Source of the DNA: Marasmius tenuissimus
Lineage: Eukaryota; Basidiomycota; Agaricomycetes; Agaricales; Marasmiaceae
Reading direction: 5' to 3'
DNA length: 64,000 nucleotides
Assembly: GCA_029532415.1 (NCBI GenBank)
Contig: JAQOTA010000015.1
Span: 62,001 to 126,000 of the forward strand
Positions 1 to 10,501 of the stretch are shown piece after piece; the first letter of the stretch is position 1; each line of letters begins with the position of its first letter. Made by a program: the position numbers and the translations under genes. The notes beneath the pieces were generated by a model, which saw only the letters and a program-made list of their open reading frames with translations, did no database searches and was not told where the DNA came from.

Positions 1-650
1 ACATGTATCCAACACCTTGAGCACCACTCGTCAACCGTTAGACCAGCCTTTCGGACAAAACTAGTTGAGGGTACACGGAGATCGAGTCTTCAAAGCTTCA
101 ACCGAGCCTGTGGATGAAGATTGTACCCCGGACTGGGAGATAGAAACGCGAACTGATTGAATGTCTGTACTAGACTTACTCACCTCACCTCACTCAATCA
201 GAACGACAGTTCTCGGTGCTTCTTGGTATCTGGATGGCGTCGGTGAACTTTCTAGACATTTGCAACGAGACAAAATGACGGAGAGTATAGTTCTTTGAAT
301 TCATAATTCAAGGTCTCGAATTTGCTAAGAAGACTTAAAAATTGACTGAGGATAGACAGATGTAGGCCAAGAGTGACGAGATTGACTTACTGGAGACATA
401 TCGAGCATCTCTGCCAGATGTCGAGTACATTTTAGAGGCAAGGTCTCGACGGTGTCCACGGTACTCGGTGTGAACTGTCAAATATTGAGTTGTGAGAAGC
501 TTCATTGCCCAGTATCTCTTGTGAACAAGTCGACTGTAGTAGAACGACCGGGGTAGTCTAGAAACCGGTTTCAAAGACATGTTGGATGAGAAGTAACGAA
601 CACTGACTTACCAAAGGCACCCGCTCGTTATAACATGTAGCCACTGCAAT
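1..650. repeat. Upstream repeat block U1, distal part (unit 1)
   Basis: This stretch aligns by eye with 46,741-47,389 and more loosely with 33,800-34,300. Shared landmarks include 'cggttagaccggcct' near the start, 'gatagaaacgcgaac', 'gtgcttcttggtatct' and 'cacccgctcgttataaca' at the end. No reading frame of convincing length survives on either strand. It may be the degenerate far end of gene D or intergenic DNA carried with the duplicated module. The left edge is cut by the window. Confidence 0.7.
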
Positions 651-1142
651 AGAGCATATTTGTACATATTAATACGAAATTGTGGAAACGAAAACTAAGC
701 GCCAACTGCTGTAAAATCGCTGCCATTCTACCTGTGAATTTCATGTACAAACCAAATGTGGAGCATGCGAAAATATACTCTATTTGATACTACACACTTC
801 GAACTGTGTTGTTGCTGCAACAGAGAAGCAGAGCATGGCCATTGAACAACATAACAAAAATAACGTGCTTTTGGTTATGGTTATGGCTGAGGGCCTAGGT
901 GTTAACTTCGACAAACTGAGGAAGGATATAGAAGTGGAAGAGGGCAAACATCCCCATCACTGCCGCCGCGACTGAGGATGACGTGCGTACACATAATTTC
1001 TTGGATACCCATTTATGTCGACTTTCGTGATTAGTTTTTGAGGTTTTACATCTAAATTTCAGGCAAATTTTGGGTGGGACCGTTCCCCACTTGAAATGGG
1101 TCCTGATCTACATTTTGGTATTAATATGTACAAATATGCTCT
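651..1142. mobile_element. 492-bp non-autonomous DNA transposon with perfect 25-bp TIRs
   Basis: The element begins AGAGCATATTTGTACATATT and ends with the exact reverse complement; the inverted match runs 25 bp without mismatch (651-675 against 1,118-1,142). It is flanked by AAT on both sides (648-650 and 1,143-1,145). The related block in unit 5 joins the flanks directly at about 47,389, which serves as the empty site. The interior holds only a 63-codon ORF with no transposase features, so it is a miniature element. A 3-bp TSD would fit PIF/Harbinger, but AAT is not that group's usual target, so the superfamily is open. Confidence 0.85.
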
Positions 1143-1900
1143 AATCCATCTGACCGAAATTCATCTTCGAATCGAGACCTTGAGGCAGTTTTAGACAAAA
1201 GAGATTGATGGATAAGGTGAAGGGTTACCCGGTCGCACTTCCGAATGTTCAAGCCTCGACGTAAATGCTAGAATAGTGACAGTTGAACCCCTCACAATGA
1301 AGGTTCGGTGTGCGTTACTTCCGAGGACCAGCCAACGTAGTATACGAGTCAAACAATAATCGCCAAGTCTAGATTACAAGAAGTGAGGAATCGGGAGAGT
1401 TTAAACTAAGTCTGACGCTTGAAAGACACGGTTTTCGATGCGGCGCGGACCAATTCAGGAGTCAAATGTTGCGTGCCAAATGCAAACGGCAGAGAGATAC
1501 TCGGTACAAAGCAACCTGGTCTATGAATGTTTCTTCAATAACCGGAAATCATAGCTCAGAGGGAGGAACACTGATCCTCGAGATTTATGCTGAACCTTAA
1601 ATGGTCGAATAGGTAACAGATTTGGGGCTTCTAGTAACAGTACGGGCAAACAGTCGTCAGTTAGTACGTTTGTAGGCAAAATCGAGGCAGACACAGCAGT
1701 AAGTCCTTCACAAGAGTTCATATGCCCGGAACCAACCCATGAGCTATCTATACCATTGATATGTCCCTGGGATCAACTGGTTCAAGGGCGTTTTCTCTGC
1801 TGAAAATCAAAACAGTCAGTCTAGGACCTGAAACCGCCAACTACTGAGAGCAAGACTCAACCTCACGAATGGCCCGGGGATAATACAAACTACCCACCAC
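1143..1900. repeat. Upstream repeat block U1, proximal part (unit 1)
   Basis: Aligns with 47,390-48,100 and about 34,300-34,980. Shared landmarks are 'gctagaatagtgacagttgaac', 'acgtagtatacgagtcaaac', and a segment near 1,800 whose minus strand carries splice-like sequence. The part nearest gene G overlaps the degenerate exons of divergent gene D. Confidence 0.7.
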
Positions 1901-2120
1901 TCAAGTCAAAACCCAGAAGCTGACTTGATACCTTGGAGTAGACAGTGGTGGATACCACAAACTAGTATCCCGGTTGCCGGTGGTGGTGGTTCAAGTGCAG
2001 GTCAGGGCATGGGTGCTTTTCGCAAAATTCTGTTTCGGTTCCGGCCCGGTCCCTACTCGTGCTTCTTGTTTCATGACGCTCACCACCCCGAAGCTCGACA
2101 GCATATGACTCGCTCAGCAT
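1521..2120 (-). pseudogene. Gene D copy 1, divergent partner of gene G, degenerate
   Basis: Product not recognised. The proposed start is the minus-strand ATG at 2,118-2,120. The first exon begins MLSESYAVELRGGE and ends in VYSK before a GTATCAAG donor near 1,927. The same motif pattern starts copies 3, 4 and 5. An in-frame TAG interrupts this exon (QPGY-stop-FVV), where copy 4 has a sense codon. A second exon reads ENALEP, and a third reads about PKSVTYSTI before a stop where copy 3 keeps tryptophan. Conservation of one frame across diverged copies supports coding ancestry; the stops say this copy is dead. It diverges from gene G copy 1 with roughly 415 bp between start codons. Function unknown. 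Confidence 0.4.
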
Positions 2121-2535
2121 TCTCTGCTATCTTTCAAACCTCGTTCTTGCAGATTCATCAGGCGACCAACTGGATGACCACTCTGATTATCATGGAAGAA
2201 GACTATAAATGGGTTCGGACCGATGAGATAGAGCTTGAATAGATTCAGGCGTTTATCGCAGCGGTGAGTGGCTTTATTGGGACCCAAACTGTATCTCTTA
2301 TGGGATTGGGATCACATCGATAAGAACAGCATTTGGCCAGGCTCTGGAGCGCCAAGTGGGCGTGTACGGTGAAGGTCTGTAAGAGGGATTGCTGTCAAAC
2401 AAGACAGCGTGGACATCGTATGATCTGAACACAGCATGGATATAGGCTGCCCTTGGGCTGTTTCTTGCCTTGTTGTTCTACCACCATCTTCTACCATCTT
2501 CCCCCCTCTAGCATACCCACCCACTCACAAGTCCG
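2121..2535 (+). promoter_or_regulatory. Shared divergent promoter region, G copy 1
   Basis: This is the interval between the start of minus-strand gene D and the ATG of gene G. It holds a TATA-like 'actataaatgg' near 2,202 and a good donor, 'gcggtgagt', near 2,262, which suggests that the G transcript has a 5'-UTR intron. A pyrimidine-rich tract precedes the ATG. The arrangement repeats in units 4 and 5 (TATA near 35,283 and 48,411). Unit 3 has 'tgtaaatg' instead. Confidence 0.4.
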
Positions 2536-4581
2536 ATGATATCTTTCTTTCAAAAGGCGAAGAAGGCCACAGTTACAAGCGGGAGTGGGAGCTTCAGCCA
2601 CGTTCAAGGAGATCAGATCAACTATATGACAACAATTGTTCAAGCGGAGAAAAAGGAACGTACTGAGTTGGACGAGGTAAGTGGCTCGAGCTATCTCTAG
2701 AAATTCATGTCTGATTAGTTGCTAGTATTTCTACATGAAGCAGGGTGCTATCTCCAGGCGGAGAAATATCCACATAGGCCGGTACCTGCGGGACAACGAA
2801 GCTCGATGCCAATGTCGATTTTGTGAAGAGGGTCGAGTTTGAACTGATAGGCTCATCTATATGGCAGAACTTGTGGACATCCCGGGCAGAATCTTTACAT
2901 TGGTAGAATACACGGGCCCAGACGAAAAAGAGGTACACCGGAAATTGACTTGCTATTTGTTTGATGAGGGCTAAAGCTTGCTCCAGGCGTTCGGAAAGGA
3001 CCTTGCTATGTTCATGAGCGAACTGTGCGTATTAGCTCTTCTCTCCCATTGAGTGGATGCTCAAGTCGCTCTAGAACCTCAAATGTACCTCAAATGTACG
3101 GTTACAACTTGTCAGCAAGCCCATCGGTATTATTACACAATGGTACGGACCTATTACACATGATAGGTCTATTTCCACTGATTTTCTCTGCAGAGCTGGT
3201 GCCGGCTGCGCAGGTGAATGCAGGGATTCTCGGAAATGTGTATCTCAATAGTCTGCTTGTAAGTAGTCAGTATAATATCCGGATACAGTTGAATGAAATG
3301 ATTACAGAGGCAATTGGGTTGCGAGATAGAAGAATTGTGGTTGGATCCAGGGAGGGGAGTGTTTTGCCATGGTCCATCGGGGTCAGACCTTTTGGAATTT
3401 TGGCAATGCGGAGCTGCCCTTGACCGCAGAGCTCGTCCAAGAAGACGTTCTGTTGCGCTTTTTGGCGAGCCTCAAATCGAAAGCAATCAATGACATTGTC
3501 ATCTGTGGAGTCGTTTGAATTTCTTCGGGTGCCTGGGTTAGCATGCCTGAAGGAGTACTTCGGCCAACGGTCGTTTCAATGTCGACAAACACCCCCATTG
3601 CCGTCGCAAACAATGCCTGGAGGAGCTACAAGGATACTCTTTTGGGTCAAAAAGTCTTGATAAATGGGATGACAAGGTGGGCTCAAAAAAACATCCACTT
3701 CTTTCATCTAACATCTTGAGTAGATTCACACTTGCTGGTGGAGGCCGTGTTTTGTTGGGGTGGAATTGGGATGCAAAGTGGGCGTGGATGGTGCAGGCCT
3801 GGAGTGTTTTCAGTGCTCGTGGAATTTCTTTGGACGAGGATCTACGTGTTTACAGTGCGTCATTGTTTTCCACTCCCCTTCCACCTACTAACATCTCTCA
3901 GAGCTTAGCTACCCTCGAGCCTCGTTGGAAGGCGACCTTTCATACTCTAAAGCCCATCAACGATCCCAACAACCAATCTACCTCTTTGTCCGACCACCTC
4001 CTCTTGACCTTGACTATGGAGACACCTCTTCCATTCATTTCTGGTCTTTCGATGAAGACGGCCACTCTTCGCTCTCGGACACCCTCTGCCACAACTTTGG
4101 CCTTCCAACAGAGCTCTACTTCCTTCAACACTTCTACTCATGCTCTTGGTCCAATGAAGCTTACCGCTGCCTACGCCAATATCAACTCCTTCAAGGGTTT
4201 GACCCGTCCACCACCGACTTCGCTCAATTTCTTGGATTTGACGAAAACATCTACCTACCTCTGAGCGACTCAGATCAGTTTGCACAGGTCAACCAAGGCT
4301 CGTTTTACCTATTCCTTCCCTTTGCCATCGTCTAAACTTCCCTGATTTCATTGGCAGAGCCTTCCCTCGACGTTGGAGCCTCGCCCTCGATAGCAAACAT
4401 CTCGGCACGTGAAGATCCCATTACATCTCACCCAACTCAAAATCCCTCACACTTCACAACCTCTGGCACTCGCCAACCCAGTTTCTGGTCCCCCATATTC
4501 TTGCCTCCCCCGTCTAAAGTTTTGGGGAACCCCAATACCACCCCGCAAACTCTTGACCCGGACATTGCAGACGTTGACTAA
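2536..4581 (+). pseudogene. Gene G copy 1, Agaricomycete expanded family, pseudogene
   Basis: Exon 1 (2,536-2,676) encodes MISFFQKAK then GSGSFSHVQGDQIN. Exon 2 opens YFYMKQGAI and is stopped by TGA at 2,840-2,842. Exon 3 has a two-base length change near 3,045-3,055 that shifts the frame, then reads PQMYGYNLSA and AELVPAAQVNAG. Exon 4 has an 11-base shortfall near 3,400 and a TGA at 3,517-3,519. Exon 6 keeps HFWSFDEDGHS and GFDPSTTDFAQ, and a final exon ends DPDIADVD-stop at 4,581. The family is known to me only as hypothetical proteins abundant in mushroom-forming fungi. At least four lesions make this copy non-functional. It is nearly identical to copy 4. Confidence 0.85.
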
Positions 4582-4951
4582 GCTTCTGTTCGAAGGTAAT
4601 GTCAGAATTCACTTCGCAAAACTGCCATTGTCACAGCTCATGCTTGTCTTAGTCTATAGTCGTGTTTACATGGAATTGGACCGGGTTCATTTTCGAGCTG
4701 TCACTTATTTCAACCGCTGCAAGAGATGTCCTGGTTACGAGTGTTGTGATATAGGTAGATTTTAGGTATATAATTTATAATCTTTCTTCCAAATTTACGA
4801 GGTGCAACACGACCTCTAAGAGTGTGTACTACCGACAGCCGCGCCCTGTGCTGTGCATCATGTACGATAGCCTGACATCCTTGTTCTATGAAGTAGATCA
4901 ATCAGCTTTCAGCCGAAGTAATTGATAACCATGAACGACTCGCCTCTTTCG
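4582..4951. other. Region between the convergent 3' ends of G and Y, unit 1
   Basis: No convincing ORF. The sequence is conserved in other units, with landmarks 'ttacatggaattgga', 'gatataggtagattt' and 'gaggtgcaacac'. It probably holds the 3' UTR of G and sequence downstream of Y. Copies are near 12,570-12,938, 29,750-30,060, 37,663-38,032 and 50,800-51,163. Confidence 0.5.
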
Positions 4952-5800
4952 TTATCCCACATCCATGTAGATCATGCTTGATTGAGACCCATAGCGAGAT
5001 GGGAGTGTTTTGCCAGAGTTGGTCAGTAACCAAAATGTCGCTGCGACTGCATTCACAACAGTATTTGGGGATTGCACAAGGGCTTTCATCATAGCTGGCC
5101 GAAAAAGCAGCTTGGTGAAACATGGAACCTGCATGAATGGAATCCAGTCTGAAAGCCAAAACGAGCCCGGTCAGCGAGGCCATGTCATCCCGATGACCAT
5201 GATGTAGATACACCTCTTTTACCCGTTACGCGAGTCCATCACTCCCATAGTATCTTCCCCGGGATAGCAAGCATCTCGTAGCTCTAGTCGAGGACACGAG
5301 AGTACGGGCACATCTATAGAACGTGTTGTTAATGGCAAGACTCAACGACAATGATAGTAAAGTAGAGGTACCCTTCATCCAAATACTGCCATTCCTATCC
5401 TTCTCTCTCATTCAGCAAGCTTTAATTGAGCTCCACCCTCTCGACGCAGGGAAACTTCCATTTTGAGTAGGTATAATGATTTTCAGCGTCAGAGACCCAT
5501 ACGTATAGTTGCTGAAAAACCCTTTTACCGACCGAGCACCTTCTATTGTCTCCGTTCCGAAGGGTTGAAAACATTGACTCCGAGGGCTGTTTGGTGGTGA
5601 ACGAGGTTGATGTGAATCTAGCGGCAGAGAAACGACCAAAAAAATGGCCTTGAGTCCTATGGGTACAGCCGTGGCTTCAGGATAGATAGATTAACGAAAT
5701 TCTTCGTGTTACGACGATGAAAACGACGTACCTTCCAAGCTTCCTCCGTCCGCATAAGTACCAATCGCCCATCCTTTGTATATATTCGTCGCTTTAGTTG
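4952..5800 (-). pseudogene. Gene Y copy 1, convergent unrecognised family, probably degenerate
   Basis: Product not recognised. The C-terminal exon reads PAMMKALVQSPNTVV, then SGKTLPSRYGSQSS, ending at a stop at 4,952. Upstream exons read about YGSDGLA-stop-RVKE, then FFSNYTYGSLTLKIIIP and DRNGSIWMKG before a GTACC donor near 5,371. A farther exon ends TYADGGSLEG before GTACGT near 5,733. The frame is supported by an in-frame 3-base indel relative to copy 4 and by conserved motifs in copies 2-5. Stops inside the exons (for example between KAC and MREKD) suggest a pseudogene. It is convergent with gene G. Exon joins are inferred, not proven. Confidence 0.4.
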
Positions 5801-6500
5801 TTTCGGTCAAGGCCTTCTAGGCATATGAATAGACCTTGGATGGTAAAAGAGTCGTCAAAATTTGACGAATGGCAGAGTTTCGCCCGAAAAAACTACATAC
5901 CTAGCCTCCAGAACATTTTCTTCGTTCCTACAGATCTTGCCAGCAGCTTTGAGGTGTTATGATGTTATGAAGGGTGCTAGAATCTGAGCAAAAATGAGTG
6001 AGAGACGGAGTGGTTTGATGGTCATGGCGGTCGTGGACAGACTCCAGAGTTTGGACGTGCGGCCCGGGGCTCATTGACACCGTGATCTTGGACCCGACCC
6101 TCATGATCTCCCTATGGTTTCTGCCTCGAACGTTATTCCTGTGAGCCACATACAGAGACTGCCCCTCTATTCAAACTACGTATCTCAACTCTTGGAACCG
6201 TGCGTTGCAAGAAGTCGGAAATTCAGCAACCATCTCAACCGTAGCCTCAAGATTGAGATATTGTCCTTTCTGCTGGGTTGACATCGAAATGGCATTCATT
6301 TATCCACCGGAGCCCATACAAAGCCGTTATAACCATCCCAACAGCGTTATTTGCACATATTAGTGGAAATAGTAGGGAAGTCAGAGCTGTTTCGAGGGAT
6401 ATGGGCTGTGGAAACGGAGGTCGGGTAGGATTTGACGAAGAGCTTCGAACGGCTCTGTTTGGTGGACTTAAGCCCTGCAGAAACGTTACGGAATACCCGT
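5801..6500. repeat. Conserved block beyond gene Y, unit 1
   Basis: It contains 'cagagtttcgcccgaa', 'gtcatggcggtcgtggaca', 'cggcccggggctca' and 'cttggacccgaccctcatgatctc'. It is repeated at 13,820-14,750 (interrupted), 31,000-31,200, 39,988-40,560 and 54,470-55,100. Plus- and minus-strand ORFs in it are short, and no frame is clearly favoured. It may be the promoter side of gene Y plus a further diverged exon. Homology fades near 6,500. Confidence 0.55.
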
Positions 6501-9500
6501 ACCATGGACATTCAACTCTCAGAGGCTTACCACGAGGTGTGACTCCTCTTTCTTTCCCAATGATCTTTTAACTGTGCTTCAGTGAATCAGCATGTGGTCG
6601 CATGCTTGATTGTGAAGCCTCGTTTGGGATTCCCCAGGTGACTACGGTTGGTATCGGTGCTTTGCACTGTAATACTTCGCGTCATCTAGCTACCCTCGAG
6701 CCGCTCGATATGCAAACCTATCCTCGTGGAGAGGTGGAAGACCGAATAATGTGGCTATCACGAAACGAGATTGTTCGGTAATGTGCCTCAGTCTGACGAG
6801 GCGGTTTGTGTCCTACAATCATTGAAGTAACCCGACACAGCAGAGTCGCCGAATAAAATACGCTTGTCAGGTACCTCTCTGTTTGCGGCACCTTGACTTG
6901 TCTGATCAGACTGTCCTCTAGAGCGCTTGCTTTCTCGCAGGGATGGCCTTCGAAATTTTGGGTTTTCAAGTCTTGGGCCTAGTCCTACGCTTGAAGTTCG
7001 GCCATTCATCTTGGTCCATAACCTGAGGCACATATATGTGTTTTTACTCGCTCTTCGAGCGACACTGTCCGTACCGAAAACCATCAGATCCAAGCTGCAC
7101 AATCCAAAAAGACTGACCTTGAAGTATATCGCCAGCTATGGGCACAAATTAATTCTGAATCACACGGGTACTACTAGCGAACTCGAGTAGCGATATCATG
7201 CCTCCTATTAGGCACACATGGAGTATCAATCAAATTGCCACCGTATAAACCGCTTCATTGACGACCTACTGTTGCCTCCTCAAATGACCTTGGTTACCTT
7301 TCCAAGTCAAAGATTATGGATGAGAGCGTCGAACAGCAATCCCTATTTTTTGAATTCGACACCGAGCTAAGGAGTGTTGGTCAGTCAGACGATGCAATAC
7401 AGCGTCTCCAGCTGGGTTGGTAGTATCCACAGTTTTGCCACGATCCGAAGGGGATCAAGCATTCGCGCATATGGGTAGTATCTAAGCAGCGCAGGCTTCG
7501 GTCAAACCGTGCGGCCTCAGAGCCAATTCTGCTGGAGTAGAGGACTTTAGTCAAAGAGGAATAATCTGATGAACGTTGCCAACGAATGGTTCCTACGGGG
7601 TTAAGAGCTGACAGGCAAGGTGGACGTGGAAGCCTCGGGCGTGGATATCAGCCACTGGACCTTGTGTTCTGAAGTTCAGTAGGTCACGAAAGTATAGAGT
7701 GTGTATCGCGGATGGTTTCCGAAGAATACCTTGATTGACTCACGACGGGCAAAGAAGCAATTGAATAAGACAACGGATTCAATATTTGCGTTGAACGTCA
7801 ATAATCAAGCTTGGAATATGTTGCAAAAGCTAACATGAGACAGAAATACTTGACAGTTACCATCTTCATAAGACAAAACTGAAACTCACGCACCGGGTTT
7901 GATCAAGGCAAGCCACACCCTTAAATCCGGTGCGAAGACCGAGTTTTGGGCTGTACTTCTCCACAAATTGGCAAAGGCTCTAAGCAGTCAAGGGCTTCGG
8001 GCTCCCTCTATGTTCCCTCAATAGTCTGTAAGCTCGAGGTTGTCTATACAATCCCTCCTCGCACATGGTCCGAGTTGCACCACCATACGTTTGTCACTTC
8101 AAAGAAGGATTAAGCATTTTCGTTCGATTTGCATCAGTCCCCGGTAGTACTGATCCTGATAATCATGTCCACAGCCTTTGAATATGGTTGGCTCGGATGA
8201 CTGACCCGCCATTCGTTTCGCGTGTTCTAAAAAGGTCCATACGTGGTGGTTGCGAATATTCTCCCATTTGATCTTACGCCCAATGTTTCTATGAAAGATA
8301 ACATTACACGGTATGCCCCGAGAATAAATTGGTAAAATCTCTATCCTACCGCACAAAAAAACATGATTCTCAGCCGGCTGGATGGTTGTTGTCTTCACCC
8401 TCAACCTTCTTGTTGCGCGTTCTCATGACCCCCTGTAGGATGCCAATGGTCATCGAAGTGACGGCCACAGTGACGACGTAGGCAGTGGGATGGAGGCCGA
8501 CCTCGAAAAATCAGTCCGTCTGATAGCCAAACCCGACAGGCCCTCCAAGGTATATGTATATCTAGGTCGTACCCGGTTCAAACACCCTGCCAATGGTACC
8601 AAAGTACCACGGCCCAGCCGCTCATAGCCGGACTTGGGACGAGCAAGCAATGTCAAGCTTCATGACTTTGAGGGTACGGAGACGTCGATTGGGGGTGCTC
8701 ACCTTCGATCTCACGAGAAGTGAGGCCTTTCCGGCGATCGCCGAGTCTGTCTTTTAACAATGTATCTCAGTGTCTTCGCCTGATTCCACCGTAAAGGCAA
8801 TCGTTAGCCTGAGACGAGAATAGCGTGGCCTTCATAAATGATGATACGGTCTGGAGCTCCTATCTCGTCGAAACACCCTTGAGTCAGACCAGCGCCTTCA
8901 TAGGAAGAACTAGCCAGGTTTTCGGAGAATCGGTAGGTTGGACCGGTGGGTGAGAGCCGTATCCAGCTAAGTTGGATGCTAGTTGTGGAGGGGCGACAGA
9001 AAAAGACGGATGTTCCACCACACATGTCCGCCGACCTTGTCACTCAAACAATTCGACAAGCGCGTCGAACCTCGTTCTGATAACGTACCATCAGCCCTGT
9101 GCGACCTGTTCGTGGGTAAAACGAGCTACACACGATCTGAGAATCGACTAGAGCCTGTGAGGTTGACATAATTGACCCTAGTGGCGGAAGTCTGCCCTGG
9201 AGGTTCACGAGGCGTGCATCGTGAGCCTGATAAACGAGTTCTTCGATCCAATGAGCGTCACGAACGAAGAGGCTGGAGGTCGGATTGAGATGGTTTTTTT
9301 ATCGAAACACGGAGCTTCGTGCACATGTCCGGCGAAGTTTCCGTTGGTGGTGAGCTCCAGTTGAGGTGAAAACAACGAGAGCCCTAGTCGTAGAACTGCA
9401 AACGGAACGTCGTCCGAGAGAATCAAAGGCTAAGGTGCAAGGCTTTGCTTTCCTTGCCTGATCTCGAAGGACAGATTCGGACGGTTTGGATCTGTTAAAA

Positions 9501-9950
9501 AATTGAACTTTAGACATCAATAGCGGGGTACGGGGAGTCAGATATCAAACAGATTGCGGACTGATACCTAGGTCTTTCGAAGGCTATGATAAAGCCAACA
9601 TACCTAACTGAAGGTAGCTTCACAGGGGAAAAAGGGCGTAATGACGTACCAAGTCCGTATTTGTGGAGTGCATACGCTCGGAGGCAGGGGTCACAGCCGT
9701 GAATTCCACCTTTGTTCCTCAAAGCTACGGTCTGGCTTGTTATTCTCCGGAGATCGAAGCTATTGATCTGAATCACGAAAAAGTTAACCTTCGAGAGCAT
9801 GAGTCTTGACTCAGTGGCCTAAGAGTGATACTATAATTACGTGTCGGCCGTCTCGATAACCAATACTCAGCTTGATTATTGGTTATGGAGAGCGTTTGAT
9901 GCGAGCAAAGTTGTGAATGTCACTTGAGCAAAGGGAAAGGGAGAGATGTC
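6501..9950. other. Unit-1-specific 3.4-kb interval, nothing recognised
   Basis: I find no match to the rest of the window and no terminal repeats. The longest frames are short. On the minus strand, 8,099-8,404 encodes 101 aa (RNIGRKIKWENIRNHH and GCGHDYQDQYYRGL), and 9,660-9,800 encodes a possible exon (GGIHGCDPCLRAYALHKYGL) before a GTACGT donor. Neither matches a family I know. These could be exons of an unrecognised minus-strand gene or chance frames. Confidence 0.3.
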
Positions 9951-9989
9951 GTCGATGCTCGTGGCGGTTTGAGTACAAGCGAGGCTTGA

Positions 9990-10501
9990 GCGCCAATGGG
10001 CGCTTGACAAGCGGGCCAATCCCGATCCATGCTCCCTGTTTCGTGACACCCACCACTCCGAGGCTCGATCTGCAGAAGAAACAACTCCCCGGCACTCCGT
10101 GCATATCTTCAAGGTTGTTCACGCGCAAGTTGAGATAGAACCAACGAGATGGCCAGGTTATCACGGTCGGGGACTGCGTATCAGATGGGATCCAGAAAAT
10201 TGGGCGTCAATAGAAGACTTGATCAAGAAGGCGTTTATCGCAGCCATGAGCAGTTTATCGGGACCCAATCCAGGACTTCATATCGATAACAACGGCATTG
10301 GGCCGGGCTTTGGAGGGCTGGGTGGGCGTAGTACGGCAGAGGTCCAAAAAAGGAATTGCTGTCGAACGAAACAGCGTGTATGTCGCATGTTCTAACCGCA
10401 GCCTGGGTGTGAACTGCTTGTGGGGCTTCATCTGGGTTGTCTTTCTACCATCACCTCCCCGCTCACCCCCCCTTGAACACACCCACCCACTCACAAGTTC
10501 A
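9990..10501 (+). promoter_or_regulatory. Upstream region of G copy 2 with remnant of divergent gene D
   Basis: Homology with the other units resumes near 9,990. The minus strand retains a decayed version of the gene D first exon (EPRSGGCHETGS, RDW), without the usual start context. Upstream block U1 is missing here, unlike units 1, 4 and 5. The stretch ends in a pyrimidine-rich run (10,440-10,490) before the G start codon. No clear TATA is seen. Confidence 0.35.

Larger units (their letters stand above)
2178..4987. repeat. Near-identical 2,810-bp tract, partner of 35,259-38,068
   Basis: Every position is offset by 3,081 modulo 30,000 (constant offset 33,081), and I found only about three differences by eye (near 2,340, 2,405 and 4,914). 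On the left the match weakens abruptly before 2,178; on the right it breaks at 4,988. Homology continues beyond both edges at clearly lower identity. The tract contains all of gene G copy 1 plus the end of gene Y. Confidence 0.9.

Noticed and set aside
1925..2242. Plus-strand frame with FRKILFRFRPGP, conserved in several units
   Set aside because: It lies antisense to the gene D first exon and overlaps the TATA-like promoter. The minus-strand frame has a consistent start and splice donor across copies, so I prefer that.
3677..4264. 195-codon plus-strand open frame (repeated at 36,758-37,345)
   Set aside because: It runs through introns and out of frame across gene G exons 5-6. It is long only because the copies are nearly identical; the family frame is a different one.
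3940..4285. Minus-strand frames opposite gene G exon 6
   Set aside because: Shadows of a strongly conserved plus-strand exon; no independent motifs.
9660..9800. Cys-containing HGCDPC motif considered as a Zn2Cys6 transcription factor
   Set aside because: It lacks the six-cysteine spacing and the basic residues of that domain.
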